Both the position numbers and the translations under genes were made by a program. The notes under the pieces were generated by a model that worked only from the letters and a program-made list of their open reading frames with translations, made no database searches and was not told where the DNA came from. Of a DNA stretch of 60,188 nt, positions 1 through 8,595 are shown one piece after another; the stretch's first letter is position 1; each line of letters begins with the position of its first letter. Location: contig CALFUT010000062.1 of the NCBI GenBank assembly GCA_937929805.1, forward strand, positions 1-60,188, read 5' to 3'. This stretch comes from an uncultured Pirellulaceae bacterium (lineage in GTDB: Bacteria > Planctomycetota > Planctomycetia > Pirellulales > Pirellulaceae).

Positions 1-353
1 TGAGCCGTGTACCAATGTCCGGCCTTGGTCCGATTGAGTCTCAATGCAGAATTGCTCGGATCAGAGATCAAGCGGTCGGCGATGTCGACTTCAGTTTCGT
101 TCTCAAGTTTGGGGTTCGCACCTGACGGGCCCACCCGTTTCTCAAAAATGCCCGGCAGCAGCACGGGCGATTTCGTCAGGAAATCGGGCAGTGGTTTCTT
201 CTTCTTTTTCTTGCCGTCAGCTGTTTCCTGTTCACTTGTTGACGCTTCATCTGACGAGCCAAAATCGACGCTGTTGTAGACCAACAATCCGCCCACAAGC
301 AAAAGCCCGACGACCAGCAGCTGTTTCCATCGATTCGATTTGTAGTCACTCAT
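1..353 (-). CDS. Membrane-anchored protein of unknown function, 5' part only
   Basis: Reading leftwards from an ATG, this frame stays open to the window edge (about 117 codons), so only the N-terminus is present. The protein begins with a short basic stretch (MSDYKSNRWKQ) and a hydrophobic segment at about residues 11-25, which should be a signal anchor. A lysine run (six consecutive Lys near residue 50) and a Pro/Leu-rich region follow. I do not recognise the family. The start lies 45 bases downstream of the folD stop on the same strand, so folD and this gene may be co-transcribed. The open frame, membrane segment and spacing make it a credible gene; its function cannot be told from this fragment. 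Confidence 0.7.
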   Translation of the reverse strand, partial: MSDYKSNRWKQLLVVGLLLVGGLLVYNSVDFGSSDEASTSEQETADGKKKKKKPLPDFLTKSPVLLPGIFEKRVGPSGANPKLENETEVDIADRLISDPSNSALRLNRTKAGHWYTA

Positions 354-398
354 GCTGGGTCTTGCAGATCAGGAAACAGTCAAGCAAACATTGCCGGT

Positions 399-1298
399 TC
401 AAGCACTTAACAAGGCTTCGCAGCCGGTCTGGATGCGAGCCGCCATCAAAGTGTTCTCCAGCAACATCGTGACCGTCAAAGGGCCAACGCCACCGGGAAC
501 CGGAGTCAGGTGTCCCGCGACCGGAAGGACCGCGTCAAAGTCGACATCTCCGACCAGCCCGTCATCGGTACGATTGATCCCAACATCGATCACGGTGGCT
601 CCGGGTTTGACCATGTCGGCCGTCACAAATTTTGGTTGACCAATTGCGGCGATCAGTACGTCGGCCTCGGCAGTCAATTCCGCGAGGTTTTGGGTGCGGC
701 TATGACAGAGCGTGACGGTCGCGTTGGCGACATCGGAGCCAACGCCGCAACCGTGTCCAGAAAGCATCATCGCCATGGGTTTCCCAACGATGTCACTGCG
801 GCCCAGCACGACGACTCGTTTGCCGGAAGTTGAGATCTGATGTCTGGCCAGCATTTGCACGATGCCGTGAGGCGTACAAGGCAAAAATTTAGGCCTGCCC
901 TGCGAGATCAATCCGACGTTATGAGGATGAAAGGCGTCGACGTCTTTGTCGGGCGATACGGCGTCAAGAATCTTTCTCGAATCGATCCCATCGGGCAGCG
1001 GTAGTTGAACCAGAATGCCGTGAACGGACGAGTCCTGATTCAGCGATTCTACTTTGGCCAGCAGTTCATCGGTCGTGGACGAGGCCGGCATCCGATGCAA
1101 CTGGCTGTCGATTCCAGCACGGCCACAAGCTCGCTCTTTGTTTCGAACGTAAACTTGGCTGGCGGGATCGTCACCAACCAATACCGCAGCTAACGTCGGA
1201 GTGACCTGTTGCTGAGTGATAAACTTAGCAACCGATTCTTTGGTTTCAGCTTGGATTTGTTTGGCGAGCGCTTTGCCGTCGAGTATCGTGGCGGGCAT
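399..1298 (-). CDS. folD: Bifunctional methylenetetrahydrofolate dehydrogenase/cyclohydrolase FolD
   Basis: Cytosolic enzyme of one-carbon metabolism: NADP-dependent oxidation of 5,10-methylene-THF to 5,10-methenyl-THF, then hydrolysis to 10-formyl-THF. The 299-residue length is normal. The catalytic set is present at the usual numbering: Tyr50 and Lys54 in YVRNK, Gln98 in VQLPLP, and Asp121 in PDKDVDAFH. The dinucleotide-binding segment VVVLGRSDIVGKP and the C-terminal PGGVGPLT signature follow. A small Gly-rich insertion (GHGCGVGSD) sits after the NADP loop, in a surface position where lengths vary. The ATG has no clear Shine-Dalgarno; a 12-bp palindrome lies just upstream. Assignment is secure. 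Confidence 0.97.
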   Translation of the reverse strand: MPATILDGKALAKQIQAETKESVAKFITQQQVTPTLAAVLVGDDPASQVYVRNKERACGRAGIDSQLHRMPASSTTDELLAKVESLNQDSSVHGILVQLPLPDGIDSRKILDAVSPDKDVDAFHPHNVGLISQGRPKFLPCTPHGIVQMLARHQISTSGKRVVVLGRSDIVGKPMAMMLSGHGCGVGSDVANATVTLCHSRTQNLAELTAEADVLIAAIGQPKFVTADMVKPGATVIDVGINRTDDGLVGDVDFDAVLPVAGHLTPVPGGVGPLTVTMLLENTLMAARIQTGCEALLSA

Positions 1299-1306
1299 AT
1301 AGGTTT

Positions 1307-1318
1307 CTCAGGCCTGAG
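1307..1318. promoter_or_regulatory. 12-bp perfect palindrome upstream of folD
   Basis: CTCAGGCCTGAG lies 8 bases upstream of the folD start codon. It could be an operator or part of a leader hairpin. No regulator can be named, and a 12-bp palindrome may occur by chance. Confidence 0.25.
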
Positions 1319-1434
1319 GGCCCGGCTGGTGGTCTTAGAAACTGCGGGATGATCGGAACATCCTCCAGCCAGCAGTATACCGAAAAAAATCCATCACGAA
1401 AACAAACGCTACCGGGCGAGACTTTGCGATGTAA

Positions 1435-2025
1435 TTACCAGGCTTCGGTCGTCCCAGCGCCAAACATGCCGTTCGAATTTTCACTCAATTTATTGGCCTC
1501 AACCACCTGTTTCATTTTCCGGATGTCGCTCTCGACTTGCTCCAAAAAAGAGTCATCATTTAACGGCGCCAGCAATCGATCGAGCCCCGATGATGATTTG
1601 ACAACTCTCAACGTCACGTTGGTACGATCGTCTACCATCGCGTCCAGCTGATAAACCCACGTAATGGTCTCTCCCGCGCTGCGCGATTTCAAAGAGAGGA
1701 TCTGTTGGGGCACGAACCGAAGAATCTGGTCTTTGTACTCCTTTTGGGTCCCATCCGCAGCTTGGATGACTCGTCGAACGGGCGGCGCTGGAGCGGCAGC
1801 AGGGTCTGCGGAGGGAGCGGTGATTGGATCGATCGAGACCAAACCGCCGAACCATTGTCCGATGCCATTGGGTTCTGTTAAGTACGGCCAGATTTGTTCG
1901 GGCGAGGCATCAAACTCAAGCGACGTCTGATTCTCTTTCTTCTTCCCGCCCATAATCCAAAGCGCTGCCGCAGCGATGATGAGCAAGACCAGCAAGGCGC
2001 TGAGAAGTCGTTGCAGGAAATACAT
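1435..2025 (-). CDS. SRPBCC (START-like) family protein with N-terminal membrane anchor
   Basis: A 196-residue protein. Residues 3-25 form a hydrophobic anchor (FLQRLLSALLVLLIIAAAALW). The rest resembles the polyketide-cyclase/SRPBCC fold: the opening FDASPEQIWPYLTEP and the following W-F-G-G-L are typical of the first strand and helix, and a TWVYQLDAM strand comes later. Proteins of this fold bind hydrophobic ligands in a deep cavity; the ligand here is unknown. The anchor suggests that the domain is held on the membrane. A Pro/Ala-rich insert (about residues 69-84) is probably a loop. The gene is upstream of folD on the same strand, with 136 bases between them. Family assignment is fairly sure, function is not. 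Confidence 0.72.
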   Translation of the reverse strand: MYFLQRLLSALLVLLIIAAAALWIMGGKKKENQTSLEFDASPEQIWPYLTEPNGIGQWFGGLVSIDPITAPSADPAAAPAPPVRRVIQAADGTQKEYKDQILRFVPQQILSLKSRSAGETITWVYQLDAMVDDRTNVTLRVVKSSSGLDRLLAPLNDDSFLEQVESDIRKMKQVVEANKLSENSNGMFGAGTTEAW

Positions 2026-2775
2026 GGGAGACTCGGAATCAGAAAGAGGAAACGATGAGAGCAGCCTCCTGCCACAGTTGAAAAAACCAAATTGAACGCG
2101 ACGTCGAAAAATTCGGTAACGAGATCGTACTCAATTACGACGGATAGAAAAAGGATTGGAATCGATCCCAAGGTTGCGTGTACGACGCCAAACCATCGAG
2201 AATTCGGATTGGGAAGAGAATCCGGTGATTTAGGCAAGTGGCAGAATGAAAACCACCAATATATGAGGCAATTCCGTTGAGGTATGTATCCTTTGCGGCA
2301 GGTTCAAACTTGCCTTCTGCCTGAGTGTACTGATGCCGGCTTCAGCGTGCGAAATATGCTGGATCGTCGCGTGCAACAACGCGTTTTTGAGCCGCCGGGC
2401 TGTTGATTCGTAATGTCCATTTGTTTGACTTGGGCCTGCTTTCGCCGAACAATCTTTCTAAGGAACAGAATGCGTTCTTTGATTCGAAAGCGAGTAGAAC
2501 CTTCAACAACAGCCGAAAAACGAACCTTGGCAGTGAAATTTGGGTCCAAACGGGACTTCAAACGGATTGCGGCGTTCGGTTGAGGTTTCGGCGCAGCGAT
2601 GTTTGGATCATACTTGATCGACCGCTTTGCCAGTTGGAGTTCGACGGCAGCGGTTGCCATCGATCGACACCGCACGGGTGAATCGGTAATCCAAGCATTG
2701 TCAACGGACGACGCTTTGGGCTACTGCCCCGCCCGTTTCGTTTCTGTTCAGAAAGCGTCCGGAGGAAATTGCGTC
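2026..2775. other. Gene-poor 750-bp stretch
   Basis: No reading frame here has a recognisable domain, a good ribosome site or a composition like its neighbours. Overlapping frames of 90-125 codons on both strands are low-complexity and Arg/Ser-rich, as expected of non-coding sequence. It should hold the promoters of the SRPBCC gene (leftward) and the HNH gene (rightward), but I cannot point to either. Confidence 0.5.
2761..2766 (+). promoter_or_regulatory. Shine-Dalgarno fixing the HNH gene start
   Basis: GGAGGA lies 9 bases before ATG 2776, one of the few strong ribosome sites in this window. It selects this ATG over the upstream in-frame start at 2599, whose extra 59 residues resemble no protein. 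Confidence 0.75.
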
Positions 2776-3372
2776 ATGGTTTCACAAGTGCTTCAGCGAC
2801 CGACCTTGGTTCTGAATCGGAGCTGGCAGCCCGTCAATGTGGCGTCCGTTGCCCGTGCCTTGGTGATGGTATGGAGTGACACGGCGAAGGTCGTCGATCC
2901 AGCGGACTACCAACTTTACGACTGGGACGATTGGTCGGCATTGGAACCTGATCAGGATGAGCCGTGCATTCGATCGGTTAGTCAGCGTTTTCGAGTCCCT
3001 GAGGTGATTACGCTGACTCAGTTCAATCGCTTGCCCACGACGACGGTCGCTTTTAGCCGTCGCAACCTATTCAAGCGTGACCGGTTCATGTGCCAGTATT
3101 GTGGTCGCAAACCGAAACCGGACGAGCTAACGATTGATCACGTCATTCCACGCTCACGCGGCGGTGGTTCCAGTTGGGAGAATTGCGTGCTGGCGTGTAC
3201 TCGATGTAATCACTCGAAAGCCGATCGCACGTTGAAGCAGGCCGGAATGAAGTTGATGACGAAACCGACTCACCCAAAATGGAATCCGATCTACTCGCAG
3301 CATTCAAGTCGGTACGAAAGCTGGTCCAAGTTCATCAGCGATGCCTACTGGAATGCAGAACTGAAAGAGTAG
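2776..3372 (+). CDS. HNH endonuclease family protein
   Basis: A 198-residue protein with a complete HNH/zinc module in its C-terminal half: Cys106-x2-Cys109, Asp121-His122 (TIDHVIPRSRGG), Asn136 and Cys141-x2-Cys144 followed by a His/Ser/Lys segment (CTRCNHSKADR). The His of the DH pair would be the general base and Asn136 the second H-N-H residue; the four cysteines should hold a structural zinc. The N-terminal half (LVLNRSWQPVNVASVARAL) is the conserved lead-in of a widespread stand-alone HNH family that has no linked methylase. No restriction or mobile partner is nearby, so the gene appears chromosomal and solitary; a DNA repair or processing role is only a guess. A terminator follows. Confidence 0.88.
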   Translation: MVSQVLQRPTLVLNRSWQPVNVASVARALVMVWSDTAKVVDPADYQLYDWDDWSALEPDQDEPCIRSVSQRFRVPEVITLTQFNRLPTTTVAFSRRNLFKRDRFMCQYCGRKPKPDELTIDHVIPRSRGGGSSWENCVLACTRCNHSKADRTLKQAGMKLMTKPTHPKWNPIYSQHSSRYESWSKFISDAYWNAELKE

Positions 3373-3453
3373 TCTGGCCAATGGGTTGGTGAGACGTCTC
3401 ACAAGAAACACGCTTTCGCGTAAGTTTTTGTGACGTCGTAAACCCCGCAAATT

Positions 3454-3503
3454 AAAACGCTCGCCCGAAAGTCGAATTTGCTTTCGTGGTCGAGCGTTTT
3501 TTT
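3454..3503 (+). terminator. Rho-independent terminator after the HNH gene
   Basis: AAAACGCTCG (3454-3463) pairs with CGAGCGTTTT (3491-3500), and the inner CGAAAG/CTTTCG extends the stem; the T-run continues to 3503. It ends the HNH transcript before the PQQ-repeat gene. Confidence 0.85.
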
Positions 3504-3588
3504 ATGATGGCGTTCAACGGTTTCAAGTGAAGTGTGTACAATCCGACAGCGTCATAATTACTTACGTCCGCGAATAGGAAATGATCAG

Positions 3589-4908
3589 ATGACCGATTGG
3601 AATCAAGCTCGGAACTGTACCTTGGCATTGCTTTTTTGTGGGCTGGTGACGTTAACCAGTCTCTCGCGGGCTCTTGTTGCTCAGACGGAACAACGCTCGG
3701 ATTGGACTCGTTGGCGTGGTCCGACAGGAAATGGGATCGTTGAGGCCTCCAACGATGTTCCATTGCAATGGAGCGAAAACGAAAATGTCGTCTGGAAAGT
3801 GAAAGTGCCCGGAAGAGGTCACTCGTCGCCGATTATCACTCAAGGCCGCATCTTCCTGACCACAGCGGATAGTGACGCTCAAACGCAGTCGGTTTTGTGT
3901 CTTGATCAGAACACAGGCGAACAGCGTTGGACGAAAGTCGTTAACCAAGGTGGTTTTCCATCCAAGATTCATGGAAAGAACACCCACGCTTCTCAAACGG
4001 TCGCCGTAGCCGGTAACCGTGTGTTGGCCGTCTTCTATCATCATGGTGCGATTCATGGAACATGTATCGATCTGGATGGGAATCTGATTTGGCAGAAAAA
4101 GATTGCCGACTATGAATCGGAAAACCCATTTGGATACGGAAGCTCGCCGATTGTCGCTGGTGGCCGGTTCATTGTTTTAAACGACAATGCAAACCTGCCG
4201 GCTCTGATCGCATTGGATGTCGATTCTGGTGAAGCCATTTGGACGGCTGATCGCAGCCTACCCGCTGGATTCAAAACCGAAAACGGCTGGACAACCAGTT
4301 ATGCGACTCCTGTGGTTGCCGACATCGGTGGGTCACAGCAGCTGTTGGTCAGTGGCGTGAATCGAGTTGCTTCTTACAACCCGCAGACGGGGGAAGAGCT
4401 GTGGAAGTGCCAGGCTTCTTGGGATGTAGCCTGCGGGACAATGGTTTGGGACGAACAATCCAATGTGGTGATCGCCAGCGGTGGTTATCCGACCAAGGAA
4501 ACGCTGGCGGTCAAGGCAGATGGTTCTGGAGAACGAGTCTGGACAAACAAGGTTAAATGTTACGAACAATCAATGGCTGTGGTGGACGGATACGTTTACG
4601 GGCAAGCCGAACAAGGCATCATCCACTGCTGGAGTGCTGCCGACGGGACGTTGCAATGGCGAGAAAGATTCGAAGGACCTGAGAGCGCCTCTCCAGTCGC
4701 CATCGGTGATCATATCTTGTTCACGTCAGAGAAAGGAAACACGCTGGTGGTCAGAGCGAATCCGAAGAAATTTGAAAAGGTTCGAGTCAATCACCTTGGG
4801 GACAGCGCTTTCGCGTCGATGGCGGTCTGCAATAATCGGATCTATACTCGAGTCGCAAAAAAAGAAGGCGTACGCTTGCAAGAGTTTCTTTATTGCTTAG
4901 GTAAATGA
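3589..4908 (+). CDS. Secreted PQQ-like beta-propeller repeat protein
   Basis: A 439-residue protein with an N-terminal signal peptide (hydrophobic core LALLFCGLVTLTSL, cleavage probably after ALVAQ near residue 32). The mature part carries repeated propeller blades with the Trp-docking pattern (GDxxW-like): TGEQRWTK, DGNLIWQK, SGEAIWTA, TGEELWKC and DGTLQWRE, about one per 45-60 residues. The opening DWTRWRGPTGNG and later VVWKVKVPGRGHSSPI are typical of the large planctomycete family annotated as PQQ-binding-like propeller proteins. Such proteins act in the periplasm as scaffolds or dehydrogenase-like proteins; no catalytic residues or cofactor can be claimed. ATG 3589 is chosen because AGGAA lies 8 bases upstream and the signal peptide then begins normally. 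Confidence 0.88.
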   Translation: MTDWNQARNCTLALLFCGLVTLTSLSRALVAQTEQRSDWTRWRGPTGNGIVEASNDVPLQWSENENVVWKVKVPGRGHSSPIITQGRIFLTTADSDAQTQSVLCLDQNTGEQRWTKVVNQGGFPSKIHGKNTHASQTVAVAGNRVLAVFYHHGAIHGTCIDLDGNLIWQKKIADYESENPFGYGSSPIVAGGRFIVLNDNANLPALIALDVDSGEAIWTADRSLPAGFKTENGWTTSYATPVVADIGGSQQLLVSGVNRVASYNPQTGEELWKCQASWDVACGTMVWDEQSNVVIASGGYPTKETLAVKADGSGERVWTNKVKCYEQSMAVVDGYVYGQAEQGIIHCWSAADGTLQWRERFEGPESASPVAIGDHILFTSEKGNTLVVRANPKKFEKVRVNHLGDSAFASMAVCNNRIYTRVAKKEGVRLQEFLYCLGK

Positions 4909-5031
4909 TTGTCCTATTTTTTGGGCAAAATCGCTTTGAGAAATAGTCTCGAACGGCGGCAAATGTACGGTTGAGAATCTATTGGTTGGATCCCCCGATT
5001 TCTCTAAACTCTGGCGATTGATATTTTTGCC

Positions 5032-5035
5032 GGAG
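5032..5035 (+). promoter_or_regulatory. Probable ribosome site before a TTG start
   Basis: GGAG ends 6 bases before TTG 5042. The reading frame has no ATG or GTG near its beginning, so this spacing is the best evidence for where translation starts. Confidence 0.45.
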
Positions 5036-5041
5036 CCCCAA

Positions 5042-6160
5042 TTGTCCACCGTCCGACCCAAGTCGAGTCACACTGTCAGTTCGGCCGCATTAAAAAAGCG
5101 GCGCAGTCGAGTGTTGCGCCGTCGGAAGGAAGATCGGCCTTCGCAGAGCTATTGGGCTGCCGAGCAAGAAACGACCGACACCGGTATCGATTTGGAAACT
5201 CGCAGGCAACTGCTGAGGCAGCACGGAAGTTTTACGCTGGCCTACTCTACCGCCGTTCAACCGCGCTTATTGCATCACGGGGACCAGCATGGCTTTATTG
5301 CTCATCGAAGTCGCTGGGGCGTGACGTGTGCTTTGGGTGATGCGGTTTGTGATGACTCACAGCGCGAATCAATGATTCGACAATTTGTCGATCAGTACCG
5401 ACGGCCCATGTTCTGCCAGATCTCGCGCTCGACCGCGGAATGCCTGGCCAGCCTCGGCTACTACATTAACCCGATGGGAATCGACACGACCCTGTGGCTT
5501 AGCGACTACACGTTGGGCGGCAAGAAAAAGGAATGGTTGCGCTACGCGGGGAACTGGACGGCGCGACGTGGTTTCCGTGTCGAGGAAGCTTCGTTTGACC
5601 AGATCGGTGCCGATCGTGTGGAACAAATTTCTGAAGCGTGGCGAGGCACGAGAACGGTCAAGCAAAAAGAAGTTCGTTTTCTCAATCGCCCCATTGTGCT
5701 GGAAGAAGAACCGGATGTCCGAAAATTCTTTTTGAACGATCCGGAAGGTCGGCCGATTGCGTTTGTGTTTCTCGATCCACTTTATCGCAATGGCGCGGTT
5801 ATTGGCTACGCGACATCGTTCAAGCGTCGGCATCCGTCTGCGCCACAATACGGGGAGCAAGCGATCATGAAACACATCATCGAGAAACTGAAAAGCGAAT
5901 CCGTTGAGCAACTTAAATTGGGACTGTCACCGTTGGCCTCACTGGCGGCAACTGAGTTTCCAACCAGTTCTACGACAGCGTGGTTATTCGAGCGGACGTT
6001 TGAAAGCCGCATCATTAACCGGCACTTCTATCACTTAAAAGGGCATGCTGACTACAAGCGCCGCTTTCACGGCAGCGAGGAGCCTTGTTATCTTGCGATG
6101 CCGACTCGATTTAGCCCACGCCGGTTGGCCACGTTGCTGGCGTTAAGCGGGATTGCTTAA
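5042..6160 (+). CDS. DUF2156/LPG-synthase C-terminal domain protein (GNAT-like)
   Basis: A 372-residue protein when started at TTG 5042; a TTG at 4982 is possible, and the first in-frame ATG lies about 110 codons in, too late. After a very basic leader (ALKKRRSRVLRRRKED) the sequence resembles the tandem acyltransferase-like fold found at the C-terminus of MprF lysyl-phosphatidylglycerol synthases. Features are GFIAHRSRWGVTCALGDAVC in the first half and AFVFLDPLYRNG, IGYATSFKRR and LKLGLSPLA in the second. Family members transfer aminoacyl or acyl groups from a tRNA or CoA donor. There is no membrane domain, so a soluble enzyme is likely; the substrate is unknown. The N-terminus is uncertain. 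Confidence 0.7.
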   Translation: MSTVRPKSSHTVSSAALKKRRSRVLRRRKEDRPSQSYWAAEQETTDTGIDLETRRQLLRQHGSFTLAYSTAVQPRLLHHGDQHGFIAHRSRWGVTCALGDAVCDDSQRESMIRQFVDQYRRPMFCQISRSTAECLASLGYYINPMGIDTTLWLSDYTLGGKKKEWLRYAGNWTARRGFRVEEASFDQIGADRVEQISEAWRGTRTVKQKEVRFLNRPIVLEEEPDVRKFFLNDPEGRPIAFVFLDPLYRNGAVIGYATSFKRRHPSAPQYGEQAIMKHIIEKLKSESVEQLKLGLSPLASLAATEFPTSSTTAWLFERTFESRIINRHFYHLKGHADYKRRFHGSEEPCYLAMPTRFSPRRLATLLALSGIA

Positions 6161-6168
6161 GCCTTATC

Positions 6169-6190
6169 GCGGACAATTTGCGCTGTCCGC
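6169..6190 (+). terminator. Weak hairpin after the DUF2156 gene
   Basis: GCGGACA and TGTCCGC form a 7-bp stem 8 bases after the stop codon, with only TT following. It may help transcription end, but it lacks a proper T-run. Confidence 0.3.
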
Positions 6191-6211
6191 TTGAGGAAAA
6201 AAGCTGATACG

Positions 6212-6241
6212 AAAAAAGCGACTCGCCTAAACGAGCCGCTT
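6212..6241 (-). terminator. Rho-independent terminator of the DUF533 gene (minus strand)
   Basis: Read on the minus strand, AAGCGGCTCG and CGAGTCGCTT form a 10-bp stem with one G-U pair and a TTTAGG loop, followed by a run of T. It lies 44 bases downstream of the DUF533/TerB gene. Confidence 0.75.
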
Positions 6242-6284
6242 CTTCAAAATTCGGTTGCCGCAATTTTGATTGCCGCAATTTGGC

Positions 6285-6995
6285 CTAGCCAAAGATTTTG
6301 GGGGCACCAACTTGGTCGTGGATCTGATTGCAGATCTGAGGATCAAGCTCCATATGCTGAGCGAGCTGGCCCAAATACTGAGCTTCACTTTGAGTATCCA
6401 GTTCGATGGAAGTCAAAGACAAAGCGTACACTTGTGGCTCCAAACCGTTAGGCACGCTGTCCGCGAATTGCTTCACGTCAAGCGGCGCGGCGAATTCAGA
6501 TTTCAGGAAGTTGATTTCATCCTGAGAAACTTCGGCGCCCAGCTTGCCGATGATTTTTTCTTGTTCCGTGTTGTCAACACGACCGTCCGCTTTAGCGGCA
6601 TTAACCATGGCTCGAATCATCAAAACCGCTTGGTCGTTGGCTGCGGCGTGATGCTCCTGTGGGATCGGTGGAGGTGCTTGTTGCTGACCTCCGCCTCCGC
6701 CCAAGACCGAGCCGAGAATGCTGCCAATCAGATTTCCTCCGGCGGGTGCCTGAGCTGCTTGACGTCGGCCGCCACCGCCCAAGATTGATCCTAGGAGATC
6801 TGCGGCTCCTCCACCGCTGCTCTGCTGAGCACCACCGCCCCCCAAGACACTTCCGAGAATGCCACCGAGGCCGCCGCCAGAGGATCGTTGTTGGCTTTGC
6901 CCGCCACCGAGCAATCCGCCCAGAAGCTGTTGCCCGAGTCCGGAGGACAAGGATTGGTTTTTAAGTAAGCTGCCGAGTAATTTCATTGCGTCCAT
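6285..6995 (-). CDS. DUF533/TerB-like (YebE-type) protein
   Basis: A 236-residue protein in two parts. The N-terminal 110 residues are Gly/Gln/Ser-rich low complexity with repeated LLGGLLGGG, LGSVLGGGG and LLGSILGGGG blocks. The C-terminal 125 residues are an all-alpha TerB-like domain with the DUF533 pattern: IRAMVNAAKADGRVDNTEQEK, in which the acidic ADGRVD segment is characteristic, and AAPLDVKQFAD. E. coli YebE is a homologue of unknown function; TerB-like domains bind metal or membranes in some families. ATG 6995 is preferred to a frame opening 15 codons upstream because AGGTGA sits 7 bases before it. Its own terminator follows, so it is probably monocistronic. Confidence 0.82.
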   Translation of the reverse strand: MDAMKLLGSLLKNQSLSSGLGQQLLGGLLGGGQSQQRSSGGGLGGILGSVLGGGGAQQSSGGGAADLLGSILGGGGRRQAAQAPAGGNLIGSILGSVLGGGGGQQQAPPPIPQEHHAAANDQAVLMIRAMVNAAKADGRVDNTEQEKIIGKLGAEVSQDEINFLKSEFAAPLDVKQFADSVPNGLEPQVYALSLTSIELDTQSEAQYLGQLAQHMELDPQICNQIHDQVGAPKIFG

Positions 6996-7370
6996 GGAAG
7001 GGTCACCTGATCTTGTTTTGAAACGAAGCGTTAGCGGCAATTTCTGACAATTGCCCCCGAGGCCAACAGTTTATCCGTTAGCCCAACGGTCTGCCATCTG
7101 TTTCGTCACCGCGCCGCGTTTTCTGTAAGCCGTACTTGGTTTTTCAAAGCTAATAGGAGTAAAAATTGTGAAAAGTAGATTTGATGGACAGTTTGTCGAA
7201 ACGTAGGGTTTTTGCAAGTTTCCGGAGTACAGGCCTGTTGAAGTCCCCGATGTCAATCGATAGCTTGGACGTCTCGTCGTGAAGACATTTCAAAGCGGAC
7301 CTTGGTTGGCGTGTGTCTTTGGCTACGCGACTGATAGCACTTTTGTAATTTCTGTTGTCTTAGATTGACC
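6996..7370. other. Divergent intergenic region, 375 bp
   Basis: It separates the leftward DUF533 gene from the rightward inositol-phosphatase-like gene and must hold both promoters. No tRNA-like fold, strong palindrome or supported small gene was seen. Confidence 0.4.
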
Positions 7371-8246
7371 ATGACCGCCATCGATATCCAACGCCACACC
7401 AAAGAGCTGTCCGCTCAATTGGCAATTGCCGTTCACGCAGCATCGCTCGCGGGCCAGATCATCGCCGATGGATACGACCAGACACATGCGATTGACGCCA
7501 AAGGGGTTGGCGATTTAGTTTCGGAAATCGATCACCGGGCTGATCGAGCGATGACGGATTACCTAGCATCCGAATCTGACGTGCTGATTATTTCGGAGGA
7601 ATTGAACCCGGACGTCGACGTGGTTCCAGACGAATGTTGGATTGTCGATCCGCTTGACGCATCGAGTGCATTTTTGATGCGAGCCGGGAAGCAGTATCCG
7701 TCCGTGCTGATTGCTAAACGAGAGCAAGGCAAAACGGTCTGTGGCGTCGTTCATTTTCCTCTGACGGGAGAGTGGTTTTACGCGACTCACGGTCGTGGTG
7801 CTTGGAAAGACGGAGCCGCATTGAAAATCCCAAGCGAGGAAGTGCAGTTGGGTGAAGCTTGGATTGAAATGAACCAGTACGGCGACTCGTCTTTAGAGAC
7901 GGAGGCTTTTTCCAATCTTCGTCAGCGACTTAGGTCTAGCGATGGTGCCCGGCTGGTGACCAGCAATGTGCCTCACGCTGGGGTCGCGATGAGAATCGCC
8001 GAATCAAGCTCGGGGCTGGCTGCTGCGGTTCATGACAATTGTCCGGGCCATGTGAAGCAAGGTCCTTGGGATATCGCCGCTCCGGTGATGATCCTAATCG
8101 AAGCCGGCGGTGCAGCGATGACGCTCGATGGAGAAGACGTCGATCCGTTTGCGGGTCAACCCTTTGTCGTCAGCCGGACGCAGTTGCTTGCGGAAGCAGT
8201 GCTCGCGTGCCATGCCGAAATGAAAACCGCATCACAGTGCAGTTGA
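7371..8246 (+). CDS. Inositol monophosphatase/CysQ family phosphatase
   Basis: A 291-residue soluble protein of the Mg-dependent, Li-sensitive phosphatase superfamily (inositol monophosphatase, 3'(2'),5'-bisphosphate nucleotidase, fructose-1,6-bisphosphatase). Metal ligands are visible: Glu76/Glu77 in IISEEL, Asp93 and Asp96 in WIVDPLD, and Asp234 in WDIAAPVMILIEAGG, the usual C-terminal signature. The normal DPxDGT loop reads DPLDAS: the Gly is Ala97 and the Thr is Ser98. That may change the substrate or lower activity. The substrate cannot be assigned; CysQ-type PAP hydrolysis would fit a cell that uses PAPS for the sulfotransferases encoded at 21.6 and 27.5 kb, but that link is speculation. 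ATG 7371 is preferred to TTG 7365. Confidence 0.85.
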   Translation: MTAIDIQRHTKELSAQLAIAVHAASLAGQIIADGYDQTHAIDAKGVGDLVSEIDHRADRAMTDYLASESDVLIISEELNPDVDVVPDECWIVDPLDASSAFLMRAGKQYPSVLIAKREQGKTVCGVVHFPLTGEWFYATHGRGAWKDGAALKIPSEEVQLGEAWIEMNQYGDSSLETEAFSNLRQRLRSSDGARLVTSNVPHAGVAMRIAESSSGLAAAVHDNCPGHVKQGPWDIAAPVMILIEAGGAAMTLDGEDVDPFAGQPFVVSRTQLLAEAVLACHAEMKTASQCS

Positions 8247-8595
8247 ATCGGGTGCGACGTCCGAACCGGTCGAACGACAAGCGGTTTCCATAGCATTCAG
8301 CCGAGTGCTGTTGGATCGAGGTAGCAAGTGTTCCGAACCTGCGGGGCGTCCAAAAACTCGAAAATCCTTACGTTGTTTCGCTATTGGGCGGGGCCATATT
8401 CGGGTCAGCCCCGATATTCGGCATATTCGTTGCGGTTTTTCAGTTTGTCTCCAGCCGAGAGGCTGTTTCTTTGACACAGTTTTCTTGAGACCAAGTTTCT
8501 AACCTACGATTCAGCATTCCGGCACTCCTCAAGGATATCTTGTTCGTGAATGCCGCCCACCTTCTCTAGTCGATACCCATAACTCAAAGAGCACA
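8247..8595. other. Intergenic region upstream of the Flp pilin gene
   Basis: A 349-bp stretch without a credible gene. It contains three direct copies of ATATTCG (8396-8402, 8414-8420, 8423-8429); the first two form an imperfect inverted repeat around GGGTCAGCCCC. They lie 170-200 bases upstream of the pilin start and could be regulator sites. No promoter was identified with confidence. Confidence 0.4.

Noticed and set aside
2304-2675. Minus-strand frame of 123 codons in the 2.0-2.8 kb gap
   Set aside because: No motif, no ribosome site, and a competing plus-strand frame of similar length; looks non-coding.
5369-5911. Open frame of 180 codons on the minus strand
   Set aside because: Antisense to the DUF2156 gene; Arg/Phe-rich composition typical of shadow frames.
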